Positions 17,295 to 27,873 of a DNA stretch of 64,000 nucleotides are shown here, piece after piece. A program made the position numbers and the translations under genes. Source of the stretch: Pseudomonas sp. TMP9 (GTDB taxonomy: Bacteria; Pseudomonadota; Gammaproteobacteria; Pseudomonadales; Pseudomonadaceae); contig NZ_CP149803.1 in NCBI RefSeq assembly GCF_037943105.1, positions 2,212,001 through 2,276,000 of the forward strand, given 5' to 3'. A model generated the notes under the pieces. That model was not told where the DNA came from. It saw only the letters and a program-made list of their open reading frames with translations, and made no database searches. Each line of letters opens with the position of its first letter. Position 1 is the first letter of the stretch.

Positions 17295-20042
17295 GTGATA
17301 AAGGGTTTAGGCATTAAAGGCCGGGTACTTATGCTCACCCTCCTGCCCACCAGCCTCTTGGCATTGGTGCTGGGCGGCTATTTCACCTGGATGCAGTTGT
17401 CCGGCTTACAAGCGCAACTGCTCCAGCGCGGACAAATGGTCATTGATCAGCTCGCACCGCTGGCCGCCCCTGCGCTGCATGTGCGCGACAGTGATGTGCT
17501 GCAGCGCATTGCCAGCCAAGCGTTGGAGCAGCCAGATGTGCGCGCAGTGAGCTTTCTCACTGCCGAACGCATAACACTGGCGCATGCCGGGCCCAGCATG
17601 CTCAACCCCTCGCCAGCGACGGGCGAGCAGCCCGCTCAAAACAGCAACCAGAACGCTACGCGTTTTCTCCTGCCGGTGTATCAGCAGCACCTGCGCCTGA
17701 CCGGCATAGCCGCTGACGAACCAGGTACCCGGCTGCTGGGCTGGGTTGAGCTGGAGTTGTCGCATCACACCACACTGCTCAGCGGTTACCGCAGCCTACT
17801 CACCAGTTTGCTGTTAATTGCCGCTGGGTTGATGGTCACCGCCCTTCTCGCCGTGCGCATGAGCCGCACCATCAATGAGCCGTTGCGGCAGATCAAACAC
17901 AGCGTTGCTCAGCTCAAGGATGGCCACCTCGAAACTCGCTTACCCCCCTTGGGCAGCTATGAGCTGGACGAACTGGCCTCCGGCATCAACCGCATGGCCG
18001 AGTCCTTGCAAAACGCCCAAGAAGAGTTGCAACAAAGCGTCGACCAAGCCACTGAGGACGTGCGACTGAACCTTGAAACCATCGAGATCCAGAACATCGA
18101 ACTGGACTTGGCGCGCAAGGAAGCCTTGGAAGCCAGCCGGATCAAATCTGAATTTCTCGCCAACATGAGCCATGAAATCCGTACCCCGCTTAACGGCATC
18201 CTCGGCTTTACCCACTTGCTGCAAAAAAGCGAGCTAACCCCGCGCCAACAGGATTACCTGGGCACCATTGAAAAATCTGCTGATAGCCTGCTGGCGATCA
18301 TTAATGAAATCCTCGATTTCTCAAAAATCGAAGCCGGCAAACTGGTGCTGGAAAGTACCCCGTTTAACCTGCGTGATCTGCTCCAAGAAGCCCTGACCAT
18401 TCTCGCCCCAGCTGCCCATGCGAAACAGCTGGAGCTGCTCAGTCTGGTTTACCGCGACACGCCGTTGTCGCTGATCGGCGATCCGCTAAGGCTCAAACAA
18501 GTGCTGACAAACCTAGTCAGCAACGCCATTAAGTTCACCCGCGCCGGCACCGTGGTGATGCGCGCCATGCTTGAAGATGAAAGCGCCGACCGCGCTCAGC
18601 TGCGCATCAGCGTGCAGGACACCGGCGTTGGCCTGTCCGAAGAAGAGCTGCGTGAACTGTTCCAGGCCTTTAGCCAAGCCGATAATTCACTCAGCCGTCA
18701 GGCTGGCGGCACCGGGCTGGGCTTGGTGATTTCCAAGCGCTTGATTGAGCAAATGGGCGGCGAGATCGGCGTCGACAGCACCCCCGAGCTGGGCTCTGAA
18801 TTTTGGATCACCCTCAACCTGCCCAAGGCCCGTGATGACGCTGAAGACCTGCCGCGCCCGCCGCTACTGGGTCGCCGCGTTGCGGCCCTCGAACACCATG
18901 AGCTGGCCCGTCAGGCCTTGCAGCATCAGCTAGAAGATTGCGGTTTAGAAGTCAGCTGCTTCGACAACCTCGACTGCCTGCTGGCTGCAGTGGCGGAAGC
19001 GCAGCATAGTGCCTACCCGCTTGAGCTGGCTGTGCTCGGGGTCAGCACCCAGAACCTGCCTCCGGAGCGCCTTGAGCAACCCATCTGGGAGCTGGAACGC
19101 CTGGCCTGTAAAACCCTGCTGCTGTGCCCCACCACCGAGCAGTCGCTTTATCACAGCCTGCTGCCCGATGCGCACAGCCAACTGCAGGCCAAGCCCGCCT
19201 GTACCCGTAAGCTGCAGCGCGGCTTAACTGAGCTGGTCAGCCCGCGCCACAACCGCGCCGAATTTAAGCAAAACGCCCCCAGCCGCGCGCCGCTGATTCT
19301 CTGCGTCGACGACAACCCGGCCAACTTGCTGCTCGTACAAACCCTGCTGGGCGATATGGGTGCGCAGGTCAGCATCGCCAACAGTGGCTATGAGGCAGTG
19401 GAAAAAACGGCTGAGCAAACCTTCGACCTGATCTTTATGGACGTACAAATGCCCGGCATGGACGGCCGCCAAGCCACCGAAGCCATCCGTCAACAAGAAA
19501 ACCAGTGCGCCCAAGGCCCAGTACCGATCGTCGCACTGACCGCTCACGCCCTGGCCAATGAGAAACGCGCCCTGCTGCAAAGCGGACTGGATGACTACCT
19601 GACCAAGCCGATCAGCGAGCGTCAACTGGCCCAAGTAGTGCTCAAATGGACGGGCCTGGCGCTGCGCACCCAGAGCAGTGAACACACCGGCATCAGTGCC
19701 GCGCACAGCAGCCTCAGCGTGTTAGATGCCGATGAGGGCCTGCGCCTGGCGGCCGGTAAAGCCGACTTGGCGGCCGACATGCTGAGCATGCTGCTGGCCG
19801 GGCTGCCCGCCGATCGCCAAACCATTCGTCAAGCGCGTGAAAGTGGCGAACGTCTCAGCCTGATCGAACGAGTGCACCGCCTGCACGGGGCAACTCGCTA
19901 CTGCGGCGTGCCACAGTTGCGCGCAGCCTGCCAGCGCAGTGAAACCCTCCTCAAACAAAATGACCCCGCCGCTCAGCAAGCGTTGGATGAATTGGAAGCC
20001 GCTATTGAGCGGCTGGCTCAGCACGCCACGGCCAGTCATTGA
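17295..20042 (+). CDS. gacS: Hybrid sensor histidine kinase GacS (BarA family)
   Basis: A 915-residue tripartite kinase at the inner membrane. Order: a transmembrane helix at about 12-30, a periplasmic sensor to about 165, a second helix, HAMP, HisKA with His293 in [11 protein letters not shown], HATPase ([12 protein letters not shown]), a degenerate receiver-like segment, an intact receiver with Asp716 ([11 protein letters not shown]), and a C-terminal Hpt with His864 ([11 protein letters not shown]). It is known to feed phosphate to GacA and so control the small RNAs of the Gac/Rsm cascade. Start at 17295 is GTG or ATG-proximal (GTGTGATAAAG upstream); the annotated frame begins [10 protein letters not shown], as in Pseudomonas GacS. 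Confidence 0.96.
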   Translation: MIKGLGIKGRVLMLTLLPTSLLALVLGGYFTWMQLSGLQAQLLQRGQMVIDQLAPLAAPALHVRDSDVLQRIASQALEQPDVRAVSFLTAERITLAHAGPSMLNPSPATGEQPAQNSNQNATRFLLPVYQQHLRLTGIAADEPGTRLLGWVELELSHHTTLLSGYRSLLTSLLLIAAGLMVTALLAVRMSRTINEPLRQIKHSVAQLKDGHLETRLPPLGSYELDELASGINRMAESLQNAQEELQQSVDQATEDVRLNLETIEIQNIELDLARKEALEASRIKSEFLANMSHEIRTPLNGILGFTHLLQKSELTPRQQDYLGTIEKSADSLLAIINEILDFSKIEAGKLVLESTPFNLRDLLQEALTILAPAAHAKQLELLSLVYRDTPLSLIGDPLRLKQVLTNLVSNAIKFTRAGTVVMRAMLEDESADRAQLRISVQDTGVGLSEEELRELFQAFSQADNSLSRQAGGTGLGLVISKRLIEQMGGEIGVDSTPELGSEFWITLNLPKARDDAEDLPRPPLLGRRVAALEHHELARQALQHQLEDCGLEVSCFDNLDCLLAAVAEAQHSAYPLELAVLGVSTQNLPPERLEQPIWELERLACKTLLLCPTTEQSLYHSLLPDAHSQLQAKPACTRKLQRGLTELVSPRHNRAEFKQNAPSRAPLILCVDDNPANLLLVQTLLGDMGAQVSIANSGYEAVEKTAEQTFDLIFMDVQMPGMDGRQATEAIRQQENQCAQGPVPIVALTAHALANEKRALLQSGLDDYLTKPISERQLAQVVLKWTGLALRTQSSEHTGISAAHSSLSVLDADEGLRLAAGKADLAADMLSMLLAGLPADRQTIRQARESGERLSLIERVHRLHGATRYCGVPQLRAACQRSETLLKQNDPAAQQALDELEAAIERLAQHATASH

Positions 20043-20078
20043 GGGCGCCCAACATCCACGCGAGCCAAGGAAAGCCCC

Positions 20079-21071
20079 ATGCGTATTATTTTGTTCAGCA
20101 GCAAACCTTACGACCAACAAAGCTTTAACGCAGCAGGCTGCCCCGATGACTGGCAGCTGAGTTATCAGGAAGCGCACCTGCGTCAAGACAGCGCCGGACT
20201 GGCTAAGGGTTACGAGGTGGTCTGCGCGTTTATTAATGATGACCTCAGCGCTGCCGTCTTGGCGCAACTTGCAGCGGGCGGCACCCGCCTGATTGCCCTG
20301 CGCTCAGCCGGTTACAACCATGTCGACCTGCACGCCGCACACGCCCTCGGTTTGACGGTGGTTCGAGTGCCCGCCTATTCACCGCATGCGGTGGCCGAGC
20401 ACGCCCTGGCGCTGATCATGACCCTCAACCGGCGCACCCACCGCGCCTTTAACCGCACCCGCGAAGGTGACTTCTCCCTGCACGGGCTGATCGGCTTCGA
20501 CCTGTACGGCAAGCGCATCGGCATCATCGGCGCCGGGCAAATCGGCCTGACCTTCGCGCGGATCATGGCCGGTTTCGGCTGTCACCTGCTCATCCATGAC
20601 CCGCTGCCGATCGCCGACCTGCCTATCGGCGCGTGCCAAGTCGAGCTTAATCAGCTGCTTGAAAACAGCGACATTATCAGCCTGCATTGCCCGTTAAATA
20701 ACGCGACGCAGCACCTGATCAACGCTGCGCGTTTGCAGCAGATGAAGCGCGGCGCCATGCTGATCAATACCGGGCGCGGTGCATTAATTGACACACCGGC
20801 GCTGATCGGCGCATTGAAAAGCGGGCAGCTGGGGTATCTGGGCTTGGATGTTTATGAAGAAGAAGCTGAGCTGTTCTTTGAGGATCACTCTGAGCAACCG
20901 CTGCAGGATGATGTGTTGGCGCGCTTGCTGAGCTTCCCTAATGTGCTGATTACCGCGCATCAGGCTTTTCTCACCCACGAAGCGTTGGCCGCGATTGCCG
21001 GCATCACCCGCGACAATATCGCCGCCTGGCTGGCCGATACACCGATCAATCAGCTGCATCCTGCCGCGTGA
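20079..21071 (+). CDS. ldhA: D-lactate dehydrogenase (fermentative, LdhA)
   Basis: A 330-residue D-2-hydroxyacid dehydrogenase of the cytosol. The NAD-binding motif is GIIGAGQIG. The catalytic set is Arg in INTGRGALID, Glu in LDVYEEEAELFFED, and His in ITAHQAFLT. The FFEDHS insertion is typical of LdhA. It interconverts D-lactate and pyruvate. Start at 20079 follows AAGGAAAG. It lies 36 nt after gacS and 27 nt before the next gene, matching the gacS-ldhA order of P. aeruginosa. Confidence 0.95.
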   Translation: MRIILFSSKPYDQQSFNAAGCPDDWQLSYQEAHLRQDSAGLAKGYEVVCAFINDDLSAAVLAQLAAGGTRLIALRSAGYNHVDLHAAHALGLTVVRVPAYSPHAVAEHALALIMTLNRRTHRAFNRTREGDFSLHGLIGFDLYGKRIGIIGAGQIGLTFARIMAGFGCHLLIHDPLPIADLPIGACQVELNQLLENSDIISLHCPLNNATQHLINAARLQQMKRGAMLINTGRGALIDTPALIGALKSGQLGYLGLDVYEEEAELFFEDHSEQPLQDDVLARLLSFPNVLITAHQAFLTHEALAAIAGITRDNIAAWLADTPINQLHPAA

Positions 21072-21098
21072 TAGCATTTCAATTCATTTGGAGGACCC

Positions 21099-21539
21099 AT
21101 GGCTGAACACGACTTTCGCTACAACCTGCTCAACCCCGAGCACACCCTGATTGAATGCCGCGCCTTAGCACCCGGCCGTTATCAGGTTACCGGCAATGGC
21201 GGCTCGATCCAGAGCGGCGATACCCTGCTGGTGACCCTCAAGGGCAGCCGCGAACTGCACATGCGCCTATTGGCGGACAAGGTTCGTCACCTGATTACGC
21301 CGCGCGGCCAATGGGTGGCGGTCGCGACCGGCCCTGCGTTCAAAGAACTGGCCATTTTTAATTGGCAGGTCAATTGCGACAGCTGTGATGCTCAGCTGGA
21401 CTTCGAATTTGCAGTCGATGCCGCCCTCGGCAAAAAAGTCCAAGCCCCAGCGGCTGAAACGCGCATCAACGAACTGGGCTGGCAGTCAAAAAACGCCAAA
21501 CACCTGTGCCCGGCCTGTATCAGTAAGGAGGCAGCATGA
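21099..21539 (+). CDS. Conserved hypothetical protein with paired CxxC motifs
   Basis: A 146-residue soluble protein. Two cysteine pairs, CDSC (about residue 94) and CPAC (about residue 138), look like a split zinc ribbon. The N-terminal half is a beta-rich domain of unknown type. The start has a GGAGG ribosome binding site. Its stop overlaps the next ATG by 4 nt (ATGA at 21536), so it is co-translated with the META lipoprotein. No function can be assigned. Confidence 0.75.
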   Translation: MAEHDFRYNLLNPEHTLIECRALAPGRYQVTGNGGSIQSGDTLLVTLKGSRELHMRLLADKVRHLITPRGQWVAVATGPAFKELAIFNWQVNCDSCDAQLDFEFAVDAALGKKVQAPAAETRINELGWQSKNAKHLCPACISKEAA

Positions 21540-21940
21540 ACCGACGCTTAACAATCTGCTGGCTGGCTGCAGCGCTCACAGGTTGCGCCACACCTGCGCT
21601 GCAAATGGAAACTGAGCGTACTTACCAAGTGGAATGGATCGGCGAACGCCCGCTGATTGATAACAGCCATCTAACCATCACCTTAGGTGACGATGGCCGC
21701 GCCTACGGCAACGCCGGCTGTAACCACTGGTTTGCCGGCTACACCCTGAATGGCAACATGCTCAGCTTCAGCGCCGCCGGCAGCACGCGTAAAATGTGCG
21801 CACCGGCGCTGATGGAGCAGGAAGCGCGCTTTCTCGACAGCCTAAGCAAGGTGCAGCGCTGGGACTTTTCAACCATCGAGCAGCTACGCCTTTGGCCTGC
21901 TGAAGGCAAGCCGCTGCGCCTGTGGCCGCAAAGCAACTAA
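21536..21940 (+). CDS. META domain lipoprotein (HslJ-like)
   Basis: A 134-residue protein with a lipoprotein signal (LTGCA lipobox, Cys17). A META domain follows: WIGERPL at the start, then YGNAGCNHWFAGYTLNGNMLSF and the late KMCAPALMEQEARFL. The two internal cysteines are characteristic. Members such as HslJ are outer-membrane or periplasmic and linked to heat or antibiotic tolerance; the exact role is unknown. It is the last gene of the gacS-side run. A terminator is at 22100-22129. Confidence 0.87.
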   Translation: MNRRLTICWLAAALTGCATPALQMETERTYQVEWIGERPLIDNSHLTITLGDDGRAYGNAGCNHWFAGYTLNGNMLSFSAAGSTRKMCAPALMEQEARFLDSLSKVQRWDFSTIEQLRLWPAEGKPLRLWPQSN

Positions 21941-22097
21941 GCGCCTATCTCGGCTCTGCTGCACGTCGGTAAAACTTTTTTGAACGGGGCCTGCGCGCTT
22001 ATTTATCACCGGTATATTCGAGTGCGCACACACACCAATCAAAAGCATGTTTGGCCAGCCGCAATCCGAAACAGGCCTTGGCGTACGGCTAATCGAA

Positions 22098-22131
22098 TAA
22101 AAAAAGGGAGCTGAAAAGCTCCCTTTTTTAT
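22098..22131. terminator. Bidirectional terminator between META gene and aapP
   Basis: AAAAAAGGGAGCT (22100-22112), loop GAAA, AGCTCCCTTTTTT (from 22117). A perfect stem with A and T runs serving both convergent units. Confidence 0.92.
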
Positions 22132-22143
22132 TGCCGCTAAACC

Positions 22144-22923
22144 TCAGTGAATGATCTGGCTGAGGAACAGCTTGGTACGCTCGTTCTGCGGGCTGGTGAA
22201 GAAGGCGTTGGGTTCGTTTTCTTCAACGATCTCGCCTTTATCCATAAAGATCACCCGGTTCGCCACGGTGCGGGCAAAGCCCATCTCGTGGGTGACGCAG
22301 AGCATAGTCATACCGTCTTCAGCCAAGCTGACCATGGTGTCCAGCACTTCTTTGACCATTTCCGGATCAAGGGCTGAGGTCGGCTCATCGAACAGCATGA
22401 TTTTGGGCTTCATGCACAGCGCACGGGCAATCGCCACACGCTGCTGCTGGCCGCCGGATAACTGGCCGGGAAACTTATTGGCCTGCTCTGGGATGCGTAC
22501 CCGCTCAAGAAAGTGCATGGCAATCTCCTCAGCCTGACGCTTGGGCATTTTACGCACCCACATCGGCGCCAAGGTGCAGTTCTGCAACACTGTCAGGTGC
22601 GGAAACAGGTTGAAGTGCTGGAACACCATACCCACTTCGCGTCGCACCGCTTCGATGTGCTTGAGGTCGTGGGTCAGCTCAGTGCCATCAATAACAATGC
22701 GCCCCTGCTGGTGTTCTTCCAGACGGTTTAGGCAGCGGATGGTGGTCGACTTGCCAGAGCCAGACGGCCCGCACAACACGATCCGCTCACCAGCCTGCAC
22801 ATTGAGGTTGATGTCTTTGAGCACATGGAACTGGCCGTACCACTTGTGCACGCCCTGCATCTGAATCATGCCTTCAGCGGCTGCCGGCTGTTTATTTACT
22901 TCACTCATGCTTGCTTCACTCAT
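22144..22923 (-). CDS. aapP: General L-amino acid ABC transporter ATP-binding protein AapP
   Basis: A 259-residue ATPase of a polar amino-acid importer. Walker A is GPSGSGKST, the signature is [15 protein letters not shown], Walker B is [13 protein letters not shown], and the H-loop is CVTHEMGFA. The ATG at 22923 is preceded by TAGGAGCC, so the longer frame is rejected. It is the fourth gene of aapJQMP, 10 nt after aapM. Confidence 0.95.
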   Translation of the reverse strand: MSEASMSEVNKQPAAAEGMIQMQGVHKWYGQFHVLKDINLNVQAGERIVLCGPSGSGKSTTIRCLNRLEEHQQGRIVIDGTELTHDLKHIEAVRREVGMVFQHFNLFPHLTVLQNCTLAPMWVRKMPKRQAEEIAMHFLERVRIPEQANKFPGQLSGGQQQRVAIARALCMKPKIMLFDEPTSALDPEMVKEVLDTMVSLAEDGMTMLCVTHEMGFARTVANRVIFMDKGEIVEENEPNAFFTSPQNERTKLFLSQIIH

Positions 22924-22933
22924 GGCGTGGCTC

Positions 22934-24031
22934 CTAACGCTTGTGGCCGGTGTCCAGCTTGCGCTCCAGGTGTTGGGAGTAGCGGGACATACCAAAACAG
23001 AAAATCCAGAAAATCAGCGCGGCGAATACATAACCTTCAGTGGCCATGCCCAGCCAAGCCGGATCGGTGGTGGCTTGTTTGATGCTGTTGAGCAGGTCGA
23101 ACAGGCCGATGATGATCACCAGGCTGGTGTCTTTGAACAGCGCGATAAAGGTATTAACGATGCCAGGAATCACCAGCTTCAACGCTTGCGGCAAAATCAC
23201 CAGACCCATCATCCGCCAGTACCCCAAGCCCATCGCTGCAGCCGCTTCGTACTGACCCTTGGGAATCGCCTGCAGACCACCGCGTACCACTTCGGCGATA
23301 TAAGCCGACTGGAACAGAATGACCCCGATTAATGCACGCATCAGCTTGTCGAAACTCATGCCCTCGGGCAGAAATAACGGCAGCATCACCGACGACATAA
23401 ACAACACGGTGATCAACGGCACGCCGCGCCAGAACTCGATAAAGGTGACGCACAGTACCCGGATGGCCGGCATATCTGAGCGGCGCCCCAGCGCCAGCAT
23501 GATGCCCAGCGGTAAAGCGCCAGCAATACCGACAGCGGCGATAACCAGCGTCAGCATCAAGCCACCCCAGCGGCTGGTAGACACCGTCGACAGCCCTAAG
23601 AAACCGCCGTGCAGCAGCCAATAAGCCAGCAGCGGGTAGACCACCAAGAAGCCCAGGCCATAGGCCACTTTACGCGGCATTTGCGCGATGAACAGTGGTG
23701 CAGCACCAATGATCGCCAGCCACAAGGTCAGGTCAACGCGCCAGCGCAATTCAGTCGGATAGAACCCATACATAAACTGGCCAAATCGCTGCTGCACAAA
23801 CACCCAACAGGCTCCGCCGCTGGTGCAGTCGGCGCGGGTAGTCCCGGTCCAATCCGCATCAATCAAGGCCCACTGGATCAGTGGCGGCACAATCAGCCAA
23901 ACCAAATAGGCCGCAAACAGCGTAAGCAGCGTATTGAACCAACTGGAAAATAGGTTGGCACGCAGCCAACCCACCACGCCAACGCTGAGCGCGGGTGGCG
24001 GTAGATCAGGTTTAAACATATGCGTTTGCAT
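22934..24031 (-). CDS. aapM: General L-amino acid ABC transporter permease AapM
   Basis: A 365-residue inner-membrane permease. An N-terminal helix ([19 protein letters not shown]) and a long insertion precede the HisM-type core. The EAA loop is [22 protein letters not shown]. The large N-terminal extension is typical of AapM rather than simple HisM. It pairs with AapQ in the membrane. Genes are 9-10 nt apart, consistent with one transcript. Confidence 0.94.
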   Translation of the reverse strand: MQTHMFKPDLPPPALSVGVVGWLRANLFSSWFNTLLTLFAAYLVWLIVPPLIQWALIDADWTGTTRADCTSGGACWVFVQQRFGQFMYGFYPTELRWRVDLTLWLAIIGAAPLFIAQMPRKVAYGLGFLVVYPLLAYWLLHGGFLGLSTVSTSRWGGLMLTLVIAAVGIAGALPLGIMLALGRRSDMPAIRVLCVTFIEFWRGVPLITVLFMSSVMLPLFLPEGMSFDKLMRALIGVILFQSAYIAEVVRGGLQAIPKGQYEAAAAMGLGYWRMMGLVILPQALKLVIPGIVNTFIALFKDTSLVIIIGLFDLLNSIKQATTDPAWLGMATEGYVFAALIFWIFCFGMSRYSQHLERKLDTGHKR

Positions 24032-24040
24032 GGCTGCTCC

Positions 24041-25225
24041 TTACCGCTCGATCAGCGCAATGCGCTTGTTGTACCAGTTCATCAGCATGGAAATGCTGAT
24101 ACTGATCGCCAGGTACACACTCATGGTGATGGCAATCACCTCGATGGCTTGCCCGGTCTGGTTGAGTACCGTACCGGCGAACAACGACACCATGTCCGGA
24201 TAACCGATACCGGCGGCCAGTGAGGAGTTTTTTGCCAGGTTCAGGTATTGGCTGGTCAGCGGCGGGATGATCACCCGCAGCGCTTGCGGAATAATCACCA
24301 ACCGAAGCGTCTTGCCCGCAGGCATGCCAAGCGAACGCGCCGCCTCGGTTTGCCCGTGGTTAACCGCCATGATCCCGGAGCGTACGTTTTCAGCAATAAA
24401 AGCGGCGGTGTAAATAGTAAGCGCCAGCGTCAGAGCCATCAGTTCAGGAATCAGCACCCAGCCGCCCGTGAAGTTGAAGCCAGTTAATGCCGGCACACTC
24501 CACTGCAGTGGATTGCCACCGACCAAGATCGCTAACCCGGGCAGGCTAATCAGCAGTGCAGCCGCACCTAAAGAGACAGGGAATACCCGCCCCGTTGCCT
24601 CAAAACGCGCCTTCGACCAACGCGACAACAGCACAGTGCCAATGATCGCCACAATCAATGCACCGGCAAACAAACCAAAGTTTTCAGCTGGGATTGGCGA
24701 TGGCATGTACAGGCCACGGCTATTGAGGAAGAACGCATCTCCCACGCCCATGCTCTGCCGCGGTCCTGGCAAAGACAGCATGACCGCGAAGTACCAAAAG
24801 AAAATTTGCAGCAGCGGCGGGATATTACGGAAGATCTCGATATACACGCTAGCCAGCTTGCTAACCAACCAGTTTGGCGAGAGACGCGCCACTCCCAGTA
24901 AAAAACCTAACAACGTGGCTAACACGATACCGATCACCGACACCAACAAGGTGTTGAGCAGGCCCACCACGAAAACACGCCCATAGGAGTTGCTTTCGTC
25001 GTAGTCGATCAGGTGCTGGGCAATGCCGAAGCCGGCGCTGTTGTTAAGAAAGGAAAATCCGGAAGTGATCCCGCGCTTTTCTAGGTTAGTTTGGGTGTTA
25101 TCAAACAGAAACCAGCCGAGCGCCACAACAGCGATAACGGCAAGAATTTGAAATAGCCAAGCACGCGCCTTGGGGTCGGTCCAGACCGATCCACCAGGGC
25201 GCGGAGCATTTGCAGTGGTTTGCAT
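24041..25225 (-). CDS. aapQ: General L-amino acid ABC transporter permease AapQ
   Basis: A 394-residue inner-membrane permease with about eight helices. The EAA loop is ENVRSGIMAVNHGQTEAARSLG. The long N-terminal part with GFSFLNNSAGFGIAQHLIDY is characteristic of AapQ. It lies 101 nt after aapJ, and a strong hairpin sits in that gap, which probably lowers its level relative to the binding protein. Confidence 0.94.
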   Translation of the reverse strand: MQTTANAPRPGGSVWTDPKARAWLFQILAVIAVVALGWFLFDNTQTNLEKRGITSGFSFLNNSAGFGIAQHLIDYDESNSYGRVFVVGLLNTLLVSVIGIVLATLLGFLLGVARLSPNWLVSKLASVYIEIFRNIPPLLQIFFWYFAVMLSLPGPRQSMGVGDAFFLNSRGLYMPSPIPAENFGLFAGALIVAIIGTVLLSRWSKARFEATGRVFPVSLGAAALLISLPGLAILVGGNPLQWSVPALTGFNFTGGWVLIPELMALTLALTIYTAAFIAENVRSGIMAVNHGQTEAARSLGMPAGKTLRLVIIPQALRVIIPPLTSQYLNLAKNSSLAAGIGYPDMVSLFAGTVLNQTGQAIEVIAITMSVYLAISISISMLMNWYNKRIALIER

Positions 25226-25242
25226 AGGAACCCTCTACGAAG

Positions 25243-25270
25243 CCTCATGCCCGCAGCAGCGGGCATGAGG
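25243..25270 (-). promoter_or_regulatory. Intercistronic hairpin between aapJ and aapQ
   Basis: A perfect 12-bp stem, CCTCATGCCCGC (25243-25254), loop AGCA, GCGGGCATGAGG (25259-25270). There is no U-run after it on the minus strand, so it is more likely an mRNA-stabilising or partial attenuation element than a terminator. Confidence 0.7.
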
Positions 25271-25326
25271 TCCACATCAATCAGAACAATGCCAGCCACT
25301 CAGGACGAGTAGCTGGCAACGGACGG

Positions 25327-26355
25327 TCAGCGCACCGGCGGTGCGTACTGCAGACCACCTTTGTTCCACAGGGCGTTGAGGCCACGCTCGATCTTCAGCT
25401 CGCTGTCGACACCGACGTTACGCTCAAAGCTTTCGCCGTAGTTGCCCACTTGCTTGACGATCTGCACAGCCCAGTCTTTCGGCAGTTTCAGGTCTTTACC
25501 AAACTCACCTTCAGCACCCAACAAACGAGCGACATCAGGGTTCTTAGTCGACGTGGACATTTCCACGACATTGGCTGAAGTCACACCCAGCTCTTCAGCG
25601 TTGACCATCGCATACAGCGACCAGCGAACAATGTCGAACCACTCTTCGTCACCCTGGCGCACAACCGGACCCAGCGGCTCTTTCGAGATCACTTCTGGCA
25701 GTACGACATAAGACTCTGGGTCAGCCAGCTTGATGCGCTGTGCATACAACTGCGATTGGTCAGAGGTCAGCACGTCACAACGGCCAGCCTCGACCGACTT
25801 AGCGCTTTCGTCTGAGGTGTCGTAGGTGATTGGGGTGTACTTCAGGTTGTTGGCACGGAAGTAGTCCGAAAGGTTCAGCTCGGTAGTGGTACCTGCCTGA
25901 ATGCAGACAGTCGCACCGTCGAGTTCCTTGGCACTGGAAACGCCGAGCTTCTTGTTAACCAAGAAGCCTTGGCCGTCGTAGTAGTTGACGCCAGCAAAGT
26001 TCAAGCCCAAGCCAGCATCACGCGAGCTGGTCCAAGTAGTGTTGCGCGAAAGAACGTCGACTTCACCAGACTGCAGCGCGGTGAAGCGTTCTTTAGCAGT
26101 AAGGGGACTGTACTTGACCTTGGTCGCATCGCCGAATATTGCGGCTGCAACAGCGCGGCACACGTCGACGTCAAGGCCCATGTAATTGCCTTTCTCGTCA
26201 GCGTAAGAGAAGCCAGGAAGGCCATCGCTGATGCCGCACTGAACAAAACCTTTTTTCTGGACTGCATCCAAGGTAGCGCCTGCTTGAGCAAAACTGCTGA
26301 CGCCCAGAACAGCGGCGGTGGTAAGTACTGCCAATGTGGATTTCACCATCTTCAT
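25327..26355 (-). CDS. aapJ: Amino-acid ABC transporter substrate-binding protein AapJ
   Basis: A 342-residue periplasmic binding protein with a Sec signal peptide (about residues 1-25, ending SFAQA). The SBP type 3 fold starts GATLDAVQKKGFVQCGISDGL. The DVDVCRAVAAAIFGD block and the two central cysteines (VQCG and ATVCIQAGT) are typical of AapJ/BztA. The ATG at 26355 follows GGAG. It binds a broad range of L-amino acids in family members. First gene of the operon; the promoter must lie in 26356-26831. Confidence 0.95.
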   Translation of the reverse strand: MKMVKSTLAVLTTAAVLGVSSFAQAGATLDAVQKKGFVQCGISDGLPGFSYADEKGNYMGLDVDVCRAVAAAIFGDATKVKYSPLTAKERFTALQSGEVDVLSRNTTWTSSRDAGLGLNFAGVNYYDGQGFLVNKKLGVSSAKELDGATVCIQAGTTTELNLSDYFRANNLKYTPITYDTSDESAKSVEAGRCDVLTSDQSQLYAQRIKLADPESYVVLPEVISKEPLGPVVRQGDEEWFDIVRWSLYAMVNAEELGVTSANVVEMSTSTKNPDVARLLGAEGEFGKDLKLPKDWAVQIVKQVGNYGESFERNVGVDSELKIERGLNALWNKGGLQYAPPVR

Positions 26356-26831
26356 TAAAATCTCCAGTTGCTTTTGTTGTGATTGGAGTCTCGGTTCTAC
26401 CGCCCAACCCTTGTGGGGCACGTTGACTGTGTCAGCCGCAACACACTCAACCGGGGATCAAACCTTAGCTCGAGTCTAGTTGCCGATTGCTCCAGCGACC
26501 ATAAACTCTTGCCCGCCCATTATTTAAATGAGCCAGAGACAGCTAACAAGTGACGAGTCGCGCAGCCTGCAGCGCCTGGCGAACCTGTGAAACACCGGTA
26601 AAATCGGCTCAGCCTGTGCCGTGCCCAGCGGGTGGCAGTGTTACCACTCCTGGTCAACGTCATCAGTCCCGAAGATATACAGCAAAGGTCGTACCAGACA
26701 GGCTTTCAGCCTCTGATAAAGGTAGGTCAAGAGCAAAGGTTTCACTCTGGCGACAACTTCTTTCCATAATCGCCTGACTCAATTTTCATCACGCACTAAA
26801 TCAGTGCGATCGCACCACAGCGGAGCTTTAA
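26356..26831. other. Divergent intergenic region between aapJ and the esterase
   Basis: A 476-bp region without a credible gene. It should hold the aap promoter (minus strand) and the esterase promoter (plus strand). I looked for a sigma-54 element on the aap side and found only a near-match (GGTTGAGTGTGTTGC, spacing one too long), so none is called. Confidence 0.5.
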
Positions 26832-27491
<660 letters not shown>

Positions 27492-27515
27492 TTGTTTTCT
27501 CTAGGAACACCGACA

Positions 27516-27545
27516 CCGCCACCGGGCAATAAAGCCCTTTGGCGG
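27516..27545 (+). terminator. Possible terminator after the esterase gene
   Basis: CCGCCA (27516-27521) pairs with TGGCGG (27540-27545) and GGGC (27524-27527) with GCCC (27534-27537), with a two-base mismatch between. A short T-containing tail follows. The remainder of the gap to 27828 shows nothing recognisable. Confidence 0.45.
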
Positions 27546-27828
27546 CATTTAAGGAACAACTAAAACACACACTGCCGACCGCAACCTAAGACTCAAAACT
27601 GACAGGCTGCATCGCTGCAGAGCGTTAAGCGGCCAACTTACTTGCTAGCAAAGCAAGCCATGCATCTGCAAAACGAGTAATCAACCGGCACATGGATACG
27701 CCACTATTAAAATGGGCCTTTCAACGTTAAAACCGTTGGTCGCTTAATTACCGCTCAGCATTGTCAGCACTAATTGAGCGGCATAAGGTCATGCTTGGTA
27801 TCCGCAATTAACGCAGGGAGCGATAGCG

Positions 27829-27873
27829 ATGCCCAAAATATTCAACACCTCGTCATACCTGTCCACCCCATGA
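27829..27873 (+). CDS. Putative 14-residue leader peptide upstream of the GGDEF gene
   Basis: An ATG at 27829, preceded by AGGGAG with good spacing, opens a 14-codon frame whose TGA overlaps the ATG of the diguanylate cyclase gene (ATGA at 27870-27873). The downstream ATG has no ribosome binding site of its own. This arrangement suggests translational coupling. No known peptide is recognised. Confidence 0.45.
   Translation: MPKIFNTSSYLSTP

Noticed and set aside
26400..26470. A sigma-54-like element upstream of aapJ
   Set aside because: The GG and GC pairs are one base too far apart and the rest of the consensus is poor.
27774..27869. A TTG start extending the GGDEF protein by 32 residues
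   Set aside because: No ribosome binding site, and the extra residues do not resemble the domain start.
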